A DNA stretch of 64,000 bases from Enterobacterales bacterium CwR94 (GTDB lineage Bacteria; Pseudomonadota; Gammaproteobacteria; Enterobacterales; Enterobacteriaceae), in contig KZ478061.1 of assembly GCA_002837195.1 (NCBI GenBank), positions 354,382-418,381 on the forward strand, in the 5' to 3' direction. The translations under genes and the position numbers were made by a program. Numbering within the stretch: position 1 is the stretch's first letter; every line of letters starts with the position of its first letter. Positions 34,284 to 43,183 of the stretch are shown in pieces. The notes under the pieces were generated by a model that worked only from the letters and a program-made list of their open reading frames with translations, was not told the origin of the DNA and made no database searches.

Positions 34284-35066
34284 TTAACCGCCGTAGACAT
34301 CAAAATCGAAGTATTTTTTCGCGATCTTGTCGTAGGTGCCGTCATCACGCATCTCATTAAAGACTTTATCGATAGCGGCTTTCAGCTCAGCATCGTCTTT
34401 GCGTAACCCCATGCCGGTGCCCACACCAAAGATGCTGTCATCTTTCACCGCCGGGCCTGCAAAAGCGTAGTCTTTGCCCATTGGGGATTTCAGGAAACCT
34501 TCTGACGCCTGCACTTCATCCTGGAAAGCCGCGTCGATACGTCCGGCGGCCAGATCCTGATACACCAGATCCTGATTGGCGTACGGCGTAATGGTCACGC
34601 CGTCTTTGCGCCACTTCTCATTGCCGTACGTTTCCTGAGTGGTGCCTTGCAGCACGCCAATATTTTTGCCTTTCAGCGCATCTGGCGTCGGTTCGATTTT
34701 CGAGCCTTTCGGTGCCACCAGACGGGCATTGGCTGCATACAGCTTTTCAGAGAAGGCAATCTCTTGCTGGCGTTTTTCGGTGATGGACAGGGATGAAATA
34801 ATGACGTCGATTTTTTTCGCCTTCAACGAAGGAATCAACGCATCAAAGTCACTCTCAACGTAGTTGCATGTCTTCTCAAGACGTTTGCAGATCTCATTGG
34901 CCAGGTCGATATCAAACCCAACCAGTTGGCCCTGCGCGTTTTTCGATTCAAAAGGAGGATAGGTCGGATCGGTACCAATTTTTATTGTGGATGGCAACGC
35001 GGCGAATGCACCGCTGATACCCGATAGGGCCAGCGCCAGAGAGAGAGCCAGAACCTGCTTTTTCAT
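34284..35066 (-). CDS. hisJ: Periplasmic histidine/basic amino acid-binding protein
   Basis: 260-residue class-3 amino acid-binding protein with a Sec signal peptide (cleavage after about residue 22, GAFA). The mature protein begins near [33 protein letters not shown] and [10 protein letters not shown] are typical. The C-terminus FDFDVYGG matches HisJ rather than ArgT, but the two are paralogues. E. coli carries both argT and hisJ here; only one copy is present, so this protein may serve lysine, arginine, ornithine and histidine. Confidence 0.93.
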   Translation of the reverse strand: MKKQVLALSLALALSGISGAFAALPSTIKIGTDPTYPPFESKNAQGQLVGFDIDLANEICKRLEKTCNYVESDFDALIPSLKAKKIDVIISSLSITEKRQQEIAFSEKLYAANARLVAPKGSKIEPTPDALKGKNIGVLQGTTQETYGNEKWRKDGVTITPYANQDLVYQDLAAGRIDAAFQDEVQASEGFLKSPMGKDYAFAGPAVKDDSIFGVGTGMGLRKDDAELKAAIDKVFNEMRDDGTYDKIAKKYFDFDVYGG

Positions 35067-35164
35067 ACATTACCCTCAAGTCGATTGCTTTTGTTATGGT
35101 CGTCGTGATGTGTTTGCTTTGCTTAACCGCTGTGATGAACTGTCTGTGTTTTGCCATTTTCATG

Positions 35165-35180
35165 TGCAGTTTTCGTGCCA
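35165..35180 (-). promoter_or_regulatory. Sigma-54 promoter of hisJQMP
   Basis: Minus strand reads TGGCACGAAAACTGCA: GG at -24 and GC at -12 with the required ten-base spacing, one mismatch from TGGCACGN4TTGCW. It lies about 99 bases upstream of the hisJ ATG, giving a leader of roughly 88 bases. Confidence 0.75.
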
Positions 35181-35329
35181 GAGTGCGGCACACACGGCGT
35201 GTTTTAACGCACAGGTAACAAATCTGACCTGTGCGTGAGAAAACTTATATCAGGATTGTTTAAAGCGGGTAACGGGAATGTGAGTTTTTGGTGCAGCAGA
35301 TGCACGAATAGTGATCCGGTACGAATTAT

Positions 35330-35346
35330 TGCACCTGTTTAGTGCA
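35330..35346 (-). promoter_or_regulatory. NtrC (GlnG) enhancer site upstream of hisJ
   Basis: TGCACCTGTTTAGTGCA, a 17-base site matching the NtrC pattern TGCACY-N5-RGTGCA. It lies about 150 bases upstream of the sigma-54 promoter. Further half-sites occur at 35290-35295 (GGTGCA), 35301-35306 (TGCACG) and 35360-35365. Nitrogen control of the related argT promoter is known in Salmonella. Confidence 0.7.
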
Positions 35347-35357
35347 CTTTGCGTGAT

Positions 35358-35927
35358 CTATGCACCTTGCCAGCGCGTGAAGAGATCCTGGGGTAAATCA
35401 AGGTCGAACTGATCCAGTACGCGGTTTACCGTTTGATCAACGATATCCATAATCTGTTTGGGTTGATGATAAAACGCGGGAACCGGCGGCATGATAATGG
35501 CCCCCATTTCAACGGCGGTGGTCATCATCCGCAAGTGCCCAAGGTGCAAAGGCGTTTCACGCACCCCTAACACTAATCGGCGATTCTCTTTGAGCACCAC
35601 ATCAGCGGCACGCGTTAATAACCCGTCACTGTAGCTGTGCACAATGCCCGACAGGGTTTTCATGGAACAGGGCAAGATAGCCATACCGAGGGTTTTAAAG
35701 GAACCAGAGGAGATACTGGCGGCAATATCACGGACATCATGCACGACGTCTGCCAGCGCTTGTACTTCGCGCACGCTCCACTCGGTTTCCAGCGTGAGGG
35801 TTTGGCGCGCCGCCGGGCTCATCACCAGATGGGTTTCTACGCCATCAACCTGCTGTAAAACCTGCAGCAAACGCACACCGTAAATCGCGCCACTGGCACC
35901 TGAGATCCCAACAATCAATCTCTTCAT
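35358..35927 (-). CDS. ubiX: Flavin prenyltransferase UbiX
   Basis: 189-residue enzyme that prenylates FMN to make the cofactor for the UbiD decarboxylase in ubiquinone synthesis. MKRLIVGISGASGAIYGVRLL binds flavin phosphate; SSGSFKTLGMAILPCSMKTLS and the C-terminal PPVPAFYHQP are typical. I chose ATG 35927; the open frame continues to 36197 but that extension overlaps purF and is not family sequence. Length equals E. coli. Confidence 0.96.
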   Translation of the reverse strand: MKRLIVGISGASGAIYGVRLLQVLQQVDGVETHLVMSPAARQTLTLETEWSVREVQALADVVHDVRDIAASISSGSFKTLGMAILPCSMKTLSGIVHSYSDGLLTRAADVVLKENRRLVLGVRETPLHLGHLRMMTTAVEMGAIIMPPVPAFYHQPKQIMDIVDQTVNRVLDQFDLDLPQDLFTRWQGA

Positions 35928-35949
35928 TTGCCTGCCCTTAAAGATGAAT

Positions 35950-35971
35950 AAGGCCGGAATTATCCGGCCTT
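35950..35971 (-). terminator. Hairpin downstream of purF
   Basis: Perfect 9-base-pair repeat AAGGCCGGA / TCCGGCCTT with a four-base loop between purF and ubiX. On the minus strand the following bases are ATTCATC, so the T content is low; possible terminator of cvpA-purF. Confidence 0.55.
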
Positions 35972-36009
35972 TGTTCTGAAATGCAAGGTCTGCGCCTGAG
36001 CGCAAGGCA

Positions 36010-37527
36010 TTAGCCTTCGTTGTGCAGTTCGAGGTTCTCCACCTCATTCTGCCGGGCAACGGCCTTGGCATCATCGTTACGCAATGATTGCAGGTAATCA
36101 AGATAGCGTTGATCGACATCTTTGGTGACGTAAATGCCATTAAATACCGAGCATTCGAACTGCTCAATATCCGGATTTTCTTCACGTACCGCTTCAATCA
36201 AATCCTGCAAATCCTGGAAAATCAGCGCATCGGCTTTGATAATCTGGCAAATTTCATCCACTTCACGACCGTGCGCAATCAACTCGGTTGCACTGGGCAT
36301 ATCAATGCCGTACACGTTCGGGAAACGGATTTCCGGAGCGGCCGATGCCAGATACACCTTTTTCGCACCGGCTTCGCGGGCCATTTCGATGATCTGCTCA
36401 GAGGTGGTTCCACGCACGATCGAATCATCGACCAGCAGGACGTTCTTATCACGAAACTCCGCGCGGTTAGCGTTCAGTTTACGGCGCACGGCGTTACGAC
36501 GCAGTTGCTGGCCCGGCATGATAAAAGTACGCCCGACATAGCGGTTTTTCACAAAGCCCTGACGATAAGGTTTGTCCAGAATGCGGGCAATTTCCAGCGC
36601 GATATCGGTCGAGGTTTCTGGAATCGGGATCACGACGTCGATGTCCAAATCGTCCCATTCCCGCGCGATTTTTTCACCCAGCTTCGTGCCCATACGCACA
36701 CGTGCGCTGTAGACCGAGATTTTATCGAGGAAGGAGTCTGGGCGAGCAAAATAGACGTACTCAAACAGGCAAGGATTGGTTTTCGGGTTTTCTGCACACT
36801 GGCGAGTGAACAGTTGCCCTTTTTCGGTGATGTACACCGCTTCGCCTGGCGCAACATCACGTAGAAACTCAAAGCCCAACGTGTCCAGCGCAACGCTTTC
36901 GGACGCGACCATGTATTCCGTGCGCTCGGCATCCAGCTCACGCTTGCCCAGCACCAACGGGCGAATGCCATTGGGATCGCGAAACGCGACCATGCCGTGG
37001 CCGATAATCATCGCCACCACGGCATAGGCACCACGGACTTGCTGATGTAACGCGCCAATGGCGGTAAAGATATTGTCCGCTTCCAGCGGATGGTGCTGAA
37101 AACGGTCCAGCTCCTGGGCAAAGATATTGAGCAGGATTTCAGAATCAGAGGTGGTATTCACATGGCGACGACCGCGCTCAAACAGTTGCTTACGCAGTTC
37201 GTGGGCGTTGGTCAGGTTACCGTTGTGTGCCAGGGTGATACCCCAGGGGGAGTTGACATAAAAGGGTTGCGCTTCGGAAGCGCTGGAGCTTCCTGCAGTA
37301 GGGTAGCGCACGTGGCCGATCCCCATATTCCCTTGCAAACGCTGCATATGACGTGCTTCGAATACATCACTGACCAGGCCGTTTGCCTTTCGCAGGCGGA
37401 AGCCGTTCAGTGCATCGATAGTACAAATGCCTGCGGCATCCTGCCCACGATGCTGAAGCACCGTTAACGCGTCATAAATCGACTGGTTTACCGGCATAAA
37501 ACCGGTGATCCCGACAATACCGCACAT
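36010..37527 (-). CDS. purF: Amidophosphoribosyltransferase
   Basis: 505-residue enzyme for the first committed step of purine synthesis. After Met removal Cys is the glutaminase nucleophile ([10 protein letters not shown]). The N-terminal glutaminase domain runs to about residue 235; the C-terminal phosphoribosyltransferase domain has the PRPP motif [14 protein letters not shown]. Same length as E. coli. Follows cvpA after 35 bases under PurR control. Confidence 0.98.
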   Translation of the reverse strand: MCGIVGITGFMPVNQSIYDALTVLQHRGQDAAGICTIDALNGFRLRKANGLVSDVFEARHMQRLQGNMGIGHVRYPTAGSSSASEAQPFYVNSPWGITLAHNGNLTNAHELRKQLFERGRRHVNTTSDSEILLNIFAQELDRFQHHPLEADNIFTAIGALHQQVRGAYAVVAMIIGHGMVAFRDPNGIRPLVLGKRELDAERTEYMVASESVALDTLGFEFLRDVAPGEAVYITEKGQLFTRQCAENPKTNPCLFEYVYFARPDSFLDKISVYSARVRMGTKLGEKIAREWDDLDIDVVIPIPETSTDIALEIARILDKPYRQGFVKNRYVGRTFIMPGQQLRRNAVRRKLNANRAEFRDKNVLLVDDSIVRGTTSEQIIEMAREAGAKKVYLASAAPEIRFPNVYGIDMPSATELIAHGREVDEICQIIKADALIFQDLQDLIEAVREENPDIEQFECSVFNGIYVTKDVDQRYLDYLQSLRNDDAKAVARQNEVENLELHNEG

Positions 37528-37562
37528 GCTGTCATTTCCTCATAAGCGCATCCCCGGCGCGA

Positions 37563-38048
37563 TTACCGGGGCAAAAAACTGGACGTGCTTTGCAGATAGT
37601 CAAAAAACCATCTGATGATGTAACTGAACTGAGGAACCAATTGTGACTGTTGCCAGTCATCGCTTTTTGAGAAACCCGTGAACGTATCAAGAAAGAACAG
37701 GAGAGCGGAAACAATTAATACGCCGCGCAACGCCCCGAAACAGATCCCCAATACCCTGTCGGTGCCCGACAGCCCGGTTTTCTCAACCAACGAGCCAATC
37801 ACATAGTTAACTATCGCGCCAACGATCAGGGTGGCGATAAATAACACCGCGATGGCGATTCCATTGCGAACCAGTTCATCGTCAAAACCGGTGAACCAGA
37901 CAGCAAGGTAAGTGTAGTAGTGGCTGGCGACGAAAAAAGCACATCCCCAGGTAACCAACGACAATGCTTCTCGCACAAAGCCACGAATCAGGCTCACCAG
38001 TGCAGAAAAAGCAACCACTCCTATGATGACGTAATCAATCCAAACCAT
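37563..38048 (-). CDS. cvpA: Colicin V production protein CvpA
   Basis: 161-residue inner-membrane protein with four membrane segments; the conserved core is RGFVREALSLVTWGCAFFVA and VEKTGLSGTDRVLG. Named for its need in colicin V export; its normal role lies in envelope function. I chose ATG 38048 (MVWIDYVII) as in E. coli. First gene of the cvpA-purF operon. Confidence 0.96.
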   Translation of the reverse strand: MVWIDYVIIGVVAFSALVSLIRGFVREALSLVTWGCAFFVASHYYTYLAVWFTGFDDELVRNGIAIAVLFIATLIVGAIVNYVIGSLVEKTGLSGTDRVLGICFGALRGVLIVSALLFFLDTFTGFSKSDDWQQSQLVPQFSYIIRWFFDYLQSTSSFLPR

Positions 38049-38105
38049 GAATTTATTCCAGCGCCATCGCCCCTGCATCCAATTCGGGGCGAATTCTAAC
38101 AGAAA

Positions 38106-38121
38106 AAGAAAACGTTTGCGT
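38106..38121 (-). promoter_or_regulatory. PurR operator (PUR box) of cvpA-purF
   Basis: Minus strand reads ACGCAAACGTTTTCTT, matching the PurR consensus ACGCAAACGTTTTCGT at 15 of 16 positions. It lies 58 bases upstream of the cvpA ATG, as in E. coli. Confidence 0.88.
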
Positions 38122-38159
38122 AGGCTTTTCCGTGCCCACAAAAAAATAGTATTGGCGTT

Positions 38160-38190
38160 AAAAAAAGGGGGTGGCATCGCCCTCCCCCCT
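38160..38190 (-). terminator. Terminator of folC-dedD
   Basis: On the minus strand a GGGGG / CCCCC stem with an inner GGC / GCC pair set is followed by a run of T (A run at 38160-38166 on plus). It lies between dedD and the cvpA promoter. Confidence 0.8.
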
Positions 38191-38263
38191 GCGTACTACG
38201 CCCTTTTCCTTGCCAATTGAAAAGGGTCAGAGAAAGGGATGGCTCTGGCCTTCCCCTGCCGTT

Positions 38264-38983
38264 TTAGCGCGCTGAATACGGCTTCACTACGCCGCTTAAT
38301 CCAGAAATACTTTTCAGCTCACCGACGGCCGATTGCATCCGGGCTTTTGAAGCATCCGGGCCAACATAAATACGTGTAATCTCGCCCTGCACCGGTGTCG
38401 CGGGTACCGTCCACGCGCGGTAACCTGACAACCTCAGTTGAGCAACGATTTCATTCACTTTGCCCGCATTTTTCAAGGCACCCAGTTGCACCATATACGC
38501 CTGCCCACTCGGTGCCTCCGCCGCTTTGGGTTCCGCTGCTGGCTTAGGCTCAGGTTTCGGTTCAGGCTTGGGCTGCGGTTTAGGCTTCTCAACGGTTTTT
38601 GGCGGTACCACAGGTTTGGTCGCCGCTGGCGGTGTCTGCTGCACCGGCTTAGCCGGTTGCGCAGGTGCCGTTTGCATCGGCGGTGGGGTAATCACCGATG
38701 GCTCACTGCGGTTTTGCGGCATTTGCATCCCGCTGTCTGCATTGCGCGTGTTTTCACCCGGTGCCACGCCGCTGCCTTGTGGTGGCTGGGCAGGCAAGGC
38801 CTGGGTAACCGGTGGCACCATTTCGCTGTCTTGCTCGTCGTTACTGTCCGGCACCAATGGGATCGCCGCAAACTCTTCCTTGTAATGCTTTTTCTGACCG
38901 TCCAGCAGTCCCGGTAACACAATCACGCCAAGCGCCACCAGAATAACCGTGCCAACCAGTCGATTTTGAAACTTACTCGCCAC
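38264..38983 (-). CDS. dedD: Cell division protein DedD (SPOR domain)
   Basis: 239-residue bitopic membrane protein that helps at the division septum. One N-terminal membrane segment (about residues 8-27, LVGTVILVALGVIVLPGLL), a long Pro/Gln/Lys-rich periplasmic linker with KPEP repeats (about 75-160), and a C-terminal peptidoglycan-binding SPOR domain (about 163-239). Longer than E. coli DedD (220), mainly in the linker. It overlaps the folC end by 11 bases. Confidence 0.95.
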   Translation of the reverse strand: MASKFQNRLVGTVILVALGVIVLPGLLDGQKKHYKEEFAAIPLVPDSNDEQDSEMVPPVTQALPAQPPQGSGVAPGENTRNADSGMQMPQNRSEPSVITPPPMQTAPAQPAKPVQQTPPAATKPVVPPKTVEKPKPQPKPEPKPEPKPAAEPKAAEAPSGQAYMVQLGALKNAGKVNEIVAQLRLSGYRAWTVPATPVQGEITRIYVGPDASKARMQSAVGELKSISGLSGVVKPYSAR

Positions 38984-40241
38984 TGTGACTCTCCGTTTCT
39001 CGTTCTGTCATGACCGCTGCAACAGTATGGAAGGATCCACAGACTAAAACCGTATCCTGCGGTTGCGCACTGCTGATTGCCGCTCGCCACGCCTCTGCCA
39101 CGCTGCTAAAGGCGTGCGCTTGAGGGAGATGAGCCACCAGTTCAGCAGCGCTGGCCCCGCGCGGTCCTTCCAGCGGTGCGCAATACCAGACGTCAATTTG
39201 CGCGCGCAGGCAGGCTAAGGTCCCTGCGATATCTTTATCATGTAACATGCCCACCACGGCGTGTACCCGGCCGCGATTCGGCTGTTGTGACAAACGTTGT
39301 GCCAGATACGCCGCCGCATGGGGATTGTGCGCAACGTCTAAAATCACCGTTGGCTGCTCGGCAACAATTTCGAATCGCCCAGGCAGTAATGCCTGTGGCA
39401 AGCTGTGCCGCAGTGTGGCTTCCTCAACGCGTAAGCCACTGGCCCGCAAAGCCGCTAACGCGGTCGCCGCGTTTGGTAATGGCACCTGTGGCAGGGCTAA
39501 CCCATTGAGCTCACCCTGCTCATCGCGGAAATCCCACCCGTCGGCATGCACGCGAATGTCCCATTGTTCGCCACGACGCAATAAGTGCGCACCGGTTTCA
39601 GCAGCCACCTGCGCAATGGTGTGCGGCATATCAGGTTCGCCGACCACCGCGGGCTTATGTGCCCGAAAAATACCGGCTTTTTCACGACCAATGCTTTCGC
39701 GGTCTGGCCCCAGCCAGTCCACATGATCAAGGGCAATACTGGTGACCACCGCGACATCGGCATCAACAATGTTGGTGGCATCTAAACGCCCACCCAATCC
39801 AACTTCCAGAATAACGACATCTAACGCCGCCTGCTTAAATAACACCAGCGCAGAGAGCGTGCCAAATTCGAAGTAGGTCAGCGATGTTTCACCCCGCGCA
39901 GCCTCAATGGCAGCAAACGCAGCGGTGTGTGACGATTCAGGCAGCTCTGCGCCCTGAATGCGCACACGTTCGGTATAGCGCACTAAATGGGGAGAGCTGT
40001 AGACACCCACGCGATAACCCGCGGCCATCAGCACCGTTTCTAACGTGCGACAGGTGGTGCCTTTGCCGTTGGTCCCCGCCACGGTAAACACCATCGGCGC
40101 TGGTTTCAGCACATCAAGTTGCTGTGCAACCTGGTGAATGCGCGTTAAGCCAAGATCGATGGCTTTAGTATGGAGGTTTTCAAGATAGCAAAGCCACGTG
40201 GCCAGAGGCGACGTGGCTTGAGGAAGAGGACGCTTTTCCAT
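38973..40241 (-). CDS. folC: Dihydrofolate synthase / folylpolyglutamate synthase
   Basis: 422-residue Mur-ligase-type enzyme that joins glutamate to dihydropteroate and extends the polyglutamate tail of folates. P-loop GTNGKGTTCRTLE; LEVGLGGRLDATNI binds metal and substrate; ILDVAHNPHAA is in the C-terminal domain. Same length as E. coli FolC (422). Overlaps dedD and follows accD. Confidence 0.97.
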   Translation of the reverse strand: MEKRPLPQATSPLATWLCYLENLHTKAIDLGLTRIHQVAQQLDVLKPAPMVFTVAGTNGKGTTCRTLETVLMAAGYRVGVYSSPHLVRYTERVRIQGAELPESSHTAAFAAIEAARGETSLTYFEFGTLSALVLFKQAALDVVILEVGLGGRLDATNIVDADVAVVTSIALDHVDWLGPDRESIGREKAGIFRAHKPAVVGEPDMPHTIAQVAAETGAHLLRRGEQWDIRVHADGWDFRDEQGELNGLALPQVPLPNAATALAALRASGLRVEEATLRHSLPQALLPGRFEIVAEQPTVILDVAHNPHAAAYLAQRLSQQPNRGRVHAVVGMLHDKDIAGTLACLRAQIDVWYCAPLEGPRGASAAELVAHLPQAHAFSSVAEAWRAAISSAQPQDTVLVCGSFHTVAAVMTERETESHSGE

Positions 40242-40273
40242 GTTTCCCGTTCAACTTTTTACAGTTCATTGGA

Positions 40274-40293
40274 AACGGCCCCGTAGGGCCGTT
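40274..40293 (-). terminator. Hairpin between accD and folC
   Basis: Perfect 8-base-pair repeat AACGGCCC / GGGCCGTT with a four-base loop in the 60-base gap. Only a short T stretch follows on the minus strand, so read-through into folC is likely. Confidence 0.5.
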
Positions 40294-40301
40294 GCATTGG
40301 G

Positions 40302-41213
40302 TTACGCTTCGTTGCGCTCGGGTGCTTTCTCAGCATCCAATTCGTCGACCGTCGGCTGCGGCGAAGGCAGGTTCATCATCTTCGCCAACACGCTGGCCAA
40401 CTTCAGGCGCAATTCAGGACGGCGAACGATCATATCGATAGCGCCCTTTTCAATCAGGAATTCACTGCGCTGGAAGCCCGGCGGCAGCTTTTCACGCACG
40501 GTTTGCTCAATCACGCGCGGCCCTGCAAAGCCGATCAGTGCTTTTGGCTCAGCGATGTTGAGATCGCCCAGCATGGCGAAACTCGCCGATACACCGCCCA
40601 TGGTGGGGTCAGTCAGCACAGAGATATACGGCAAACCACGCTCCTGCATTTTGGCCAATGCAGCACTGGTTTTCGCCATTTGCATCAGCGACATCAGCGC
40701 TTCTTGCATACGGGCACCGCCGGAAGCAGAGAAGCAAATCAGCGGACAGTTATCTTCCAGCGCTTGCTCAACGGCACGCACGAAACGTGCGCCCACTACC
40801 GAGCCCATTGATCCACCCATAAAGGCGAATTCAAACGCCGCAGCAACCACCGGTTGCTCATGCAAAGTGCCTTTCATAACGATCAGGGCATCTTTTTCGT
40901 CGGTGGCTTTTTGCGCCGCGACGATACGGTCTTTGTATTTTTTGGAATCTTTGAACTTGAGCAGATCTTTCGGCTCCAGTTCGCTTCCCAGCTCAACCGT
41001 GCTGCCTTCATCTAACAGACTCAGCAGACGATCACGACCGTGCATGCGCATGTGGTGGTCACACTTTGGACACACCTCAAGGTTACGTTCCAGCTCAGCG
41101 CGGTACAGAACCTGGCCGCAGCTGTCACATTTGGTCCATACCCCTTCCGGGATACTGGCTTTGCGCGATGGGGTTGTTGTGCTCTTATTGAGAATGCGTT
41201 CAATCCAGCTCAT
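40302..41213 (-). CDS. accD: Acetyl-CoA carboxylase carboxyltransferase subunit beta
   Basis: 303-residue subunit of the carboxyltransferase that makes malonyl-CoA. N-terminal zinc ribbon with Cys29, Cys32, Cys48 and Cys51, then the crotonase-like domain with [14 protein letters not shown] and [12 protein letters not shown] chose ATG 41213 (MSWIERIL), the family start; the open frame extends to 41249 without support. E. coli AccD is 304 residues. Confidence 0.97.
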   Translation of the reverse strand: MSWIERILNKSTTTPSRKASIPEGVWTKCDSCGQVLYRAELERNLEVCPKCDHHMRMHGRDRLLSLLDEGSTVELGSELEPKDLLKFKDSKKYKDRIVAAQKATDEKDALIVMKGTLHEQPVVAAAFEFAFMGGSMGSVVGARFVRAVEQALEDNCPLICFSASGGARMQEALMSLMQMAKTSAALAKMQERGLPYISVLTDPTMGGVSASFAMLGDLNIAEPKALIGFAGPRVIEQTVREKLPPGFQRSEFLIEKGAIDMIVRRPELRLKLASVLAKMMNLPSPQPTVDELDAEKAPERNEA

Positions 41214-41548
41214 TGATGACTCTTCTTTGTGATTTGGCTGTAAAATCAATCTGTTAGTGCGATTTTAAGCATAAAAAACATGCGACATTACACCATAAAT
41301 CGCAACAACGCGCTACCTATAACTCAATGGCTTAGCCAGGGCTTGGTAAACAGCCCTTTTGCGCTTTCAGCGGCTTTGACCAACCTGCCACTCGCCTTGT
41401 CGGTTGTACAGTAATCATACGGTTAACATGACAATTTAATGACGGTGAGTAACTATTTAATTTACGTTTAGGTCACAGCGGGCTTAATGGTCGCGAGGCG
41501 GCAATCCCGATCGCCTTATCAAGTGTCATGTGTAGTACCCAACCTTTT

Positions 41549-41577
41549 GCCACCTGTTAACTGGGTGGCTTTTTTTT
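41549..41577 (+). terminator. Orphan plus-strand terminator
   Basis: GCCACC (41549-41554) and GGTGGC (41564-41569) with a nine-base loop, followed by eight T. No coding gene is read toward it on this strand; accD and dedA both run the other way. It could end a small RNA transcribed from within the gap. Confidence 0.75.
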
Positions 41578-41633
41578 GTCCATCTCTTGCAGTCATCTAC
41601 GCTGTCATCAGCCTGCGCAGAATAGAAAACAAA

Positions 41634-41657
41634 CAGGCCCGGCAACTGCCAGGCCTG
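41634..41657 (-). terminator. Terminator of the pdxB-usg-truA-dedA unit
   Basis: Stem of CAGGCC with GGCCTG plus inner GGCA with TGCC, followed on the minus strand by the T-rich GTTTGTTTTC. It is 23 bases after the dedA stop. Confidence 0.75.
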
Positions 41658-41679
41658 GAGAAAGGGCTGCGGTTAAATC

Positions 41680-42342
41680 TTACTGCGGTTTTTGTTGGCG
41701 CGCCGCACGGCGATGACGCCACACTTCAATGATCCCGGGGAGAATCGACACAAAGATAATGCCAACAATCAGGAGTTTCAGGTTTTCCTGCACCACCGGT
41801 AAATCGCCAAACAAGTAACCTGCATAGGTAAATGACAAAACCCACAACAGCGCACCGGTCACGTTATAGAAGGCGAAGTGACGATAGGACATGTGACCCA
41901 TACCGGCGACAAAGGGCGCAAAGGTACGCACGATAGGCACGAAGCGCGCGAGGATAATGGTTTTTCCACCATGCTTGTCATAGAACGCGTGGGTTTTATC
42001 CAGATAGCTACGGCGGAAGATTTTTGAATTCGGGTTGCTAAACAGCCGCTCTCCAAACAGACGTCCGATGGTGTAGTTCACCGCATCACCCAAAATGGCC
42101 GCGATGATCATTAATATCACCATCGTATGCACATTCAGATCGTTACTCGGCAGCGCGGCCAGCGCCCCCGCCACAAACAACAGCGAATCGCCCGGCAAAA
42201 ATGGCGTCACCACCAGTCCGGTTTCGCAGAACAGGATCAGGAACAAAATGGCGTAAATCCACAACCCATATTGTGCCACCAGCTCCGCAAGGTGAACGTC
42301 AATATGCAGGATAAAATCGACGAGAAAACGAATCAAGTCCAT
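41680..42342 (-). CDS. dedA: DedA family membrane protein
   Basis: 220-residue inner-membrane protein of the DedA/SNARE-associated family; relatives are undecaprenyl-phosphate or lipid carriers. Motifs: [29 protein letters not shown] and [18 protein letters not shown]. Close to E. coli DedA (219). Last gene of the pdxB-usg-truA-dedA run, 28 bases after truA. Confidence 0.95.
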   Translation of the reverse strand: MDLIRFLVDFILHIDVHLAELVAQYGLWIYAILFLILFCETGLVVTPFLPGDSLLFVAGALAALPSNDLNVHTMVILMIIAAILGDAVNYTIGRLFGERLFSNPNSKIFRRSYLDKTHAFYDKHGGKTIILARFVPIVRTFAPFVAGMGHMSYRHFAFYNVTGALLWVLSFTYAGYLFGDLPVVQENLKLLIVGIIFVSILPGIIEVWRHRRAARQQKPQ

Positions 42343-42370
42343 GCGTTCTTCCTAAATAAAACAGCCTAAA

Positions 42371-43183
42371 TTAATCCTCAAGGAACAGCGGTCCCATTGG
42401 AGGACGTGGGAGCGCAAAGCGCTCAGGGTAATCAACGGAGACCAGATACAGCCCCTCCGCTTTTGCCGTTGCCGCTGCGAGCGTGCGATCTTTTGCCGCC
42501 AGCAGTTCAGCCATCCACCCCTCAGATTGGTTGCCGCAGCCAATTTCCATCAGGCTGCCAACAATGTTGCGCACCATATGGTGTACAAAAGCATTAGCCT
42601 TGATATCCACCACCACATACGCCCCGTGGCGGGAGACATTCAGGTGCATCATATTTCGCCAGGGCGTCCTTGACTGACACTGCACTGCACGAAACGACGT
42701 AAAATCGTTCTCGCCCAGCAAGCACTGTCCTGCCTGATGCATCTTCTCCGCGTCCAGCGGATGATAAAAATGGGTCACGCCGTTGCCCAGAATAGCGGGG
42801 CGCAGCCGCTGATTAAAAATCACGTAGCGATAACGCCGCGCGGTGGCACTGAAGCGGGCATGAAACTCCTCAGGCACCGCTTTCACCCAACGTACAGCGA
42901 TATCGTCGGGCAAGTTAGCATTGGCCCCCAGCGTCCAGGCTGCATCTTTACGCACTGAAGTGGTGTCAAAATGCACCACTTGCCCGGTGCCGTGCACGCC
43001 AGCGTCAGTGCGTCCGGCACAAAACACATTTACCGGATGATTCGCCACTTTGCTCAGCGCACGCTCTAAACGTTCTTGCACGCTGCGGACTTCTTGCTGT
43101 CGTTGCCAGCCATAGTAACGGCTGCCATCGTATTCAATGCCCAGCGCCAACTTATAAACCGGCGCGTCATGCTGTTGTGTCAT
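42371..43183 (-). CDS. truA: tRNA pseudouridine(38-40) synthase
   Basis: 270-residue enzyme that makes pseudouridine at positions 38-40 of the tRNA anticodon arm. The catalytic Asp lies in [27 protein letters not shown] and [13 protein letters not shown] are typical. Same length as E. coli. Its ATG shares one base with the usg stop (TGATG). Confidence 0.98.
   Translation of the reverse strand: MTQQHDAPVYKLALGIEYDGSRYYGWQRQQEVRSVQERLERALSKVANHPVNVFCAGRTDAGVHGTGQVVHFDTTSVRKDAAWTLGANANLPDDIAVRWVKAVPEEFHARFSATARRYRYVIFNQRLRPAILGNGVTHFYHPLDAEKMHQAGQCLLGENDFTSFRAVQCQSRTPWRNMMHLNVSRHGAYVVVDIKANAFVHHMVRNIVGSLMEIGCGNQSEGWMAELLAAKDRTLAAATAKAEGLYLVSVDYPERFALPRPPMGPLFLED

Larger units (their letters stand above)
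41214..41679. promoter_or_regulatory. Gap between accD and dedA
   Basis: 466 bases with no convincing protein gene. It holds the accD promoter (minus), the dedA terminator (minus, 41634-41657) and a strong plus-strand terminator at 41549-41577 with no plus-strand gene in front of it. The stretch 41400-41470 is AT-rich and may contain a plus-strand promoter; a weak ATGACA-N17-AACTAT pair lies at 41428-41456. Confidence 0.55.

Noticed and set aside
35928-36197. 90-codon N-terminal extension of ubiX
   Set aside because: It overlaps the end of purF and does not resemble UbiX; the ATG at 35927 gives the exact family length.
38430-38920. Short-period repeat in dedD
   Set aside because: It is the coding sequence of the Pro/Lys/Glu linker, not an independent DNA repeat or CRISPR array.
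41487-41732. 81-codon open frame in the accD-dedA gap
   Set aside because: It runs through the strong plus-strand terminator and into the 3' end of dedA and has no family resemblance.
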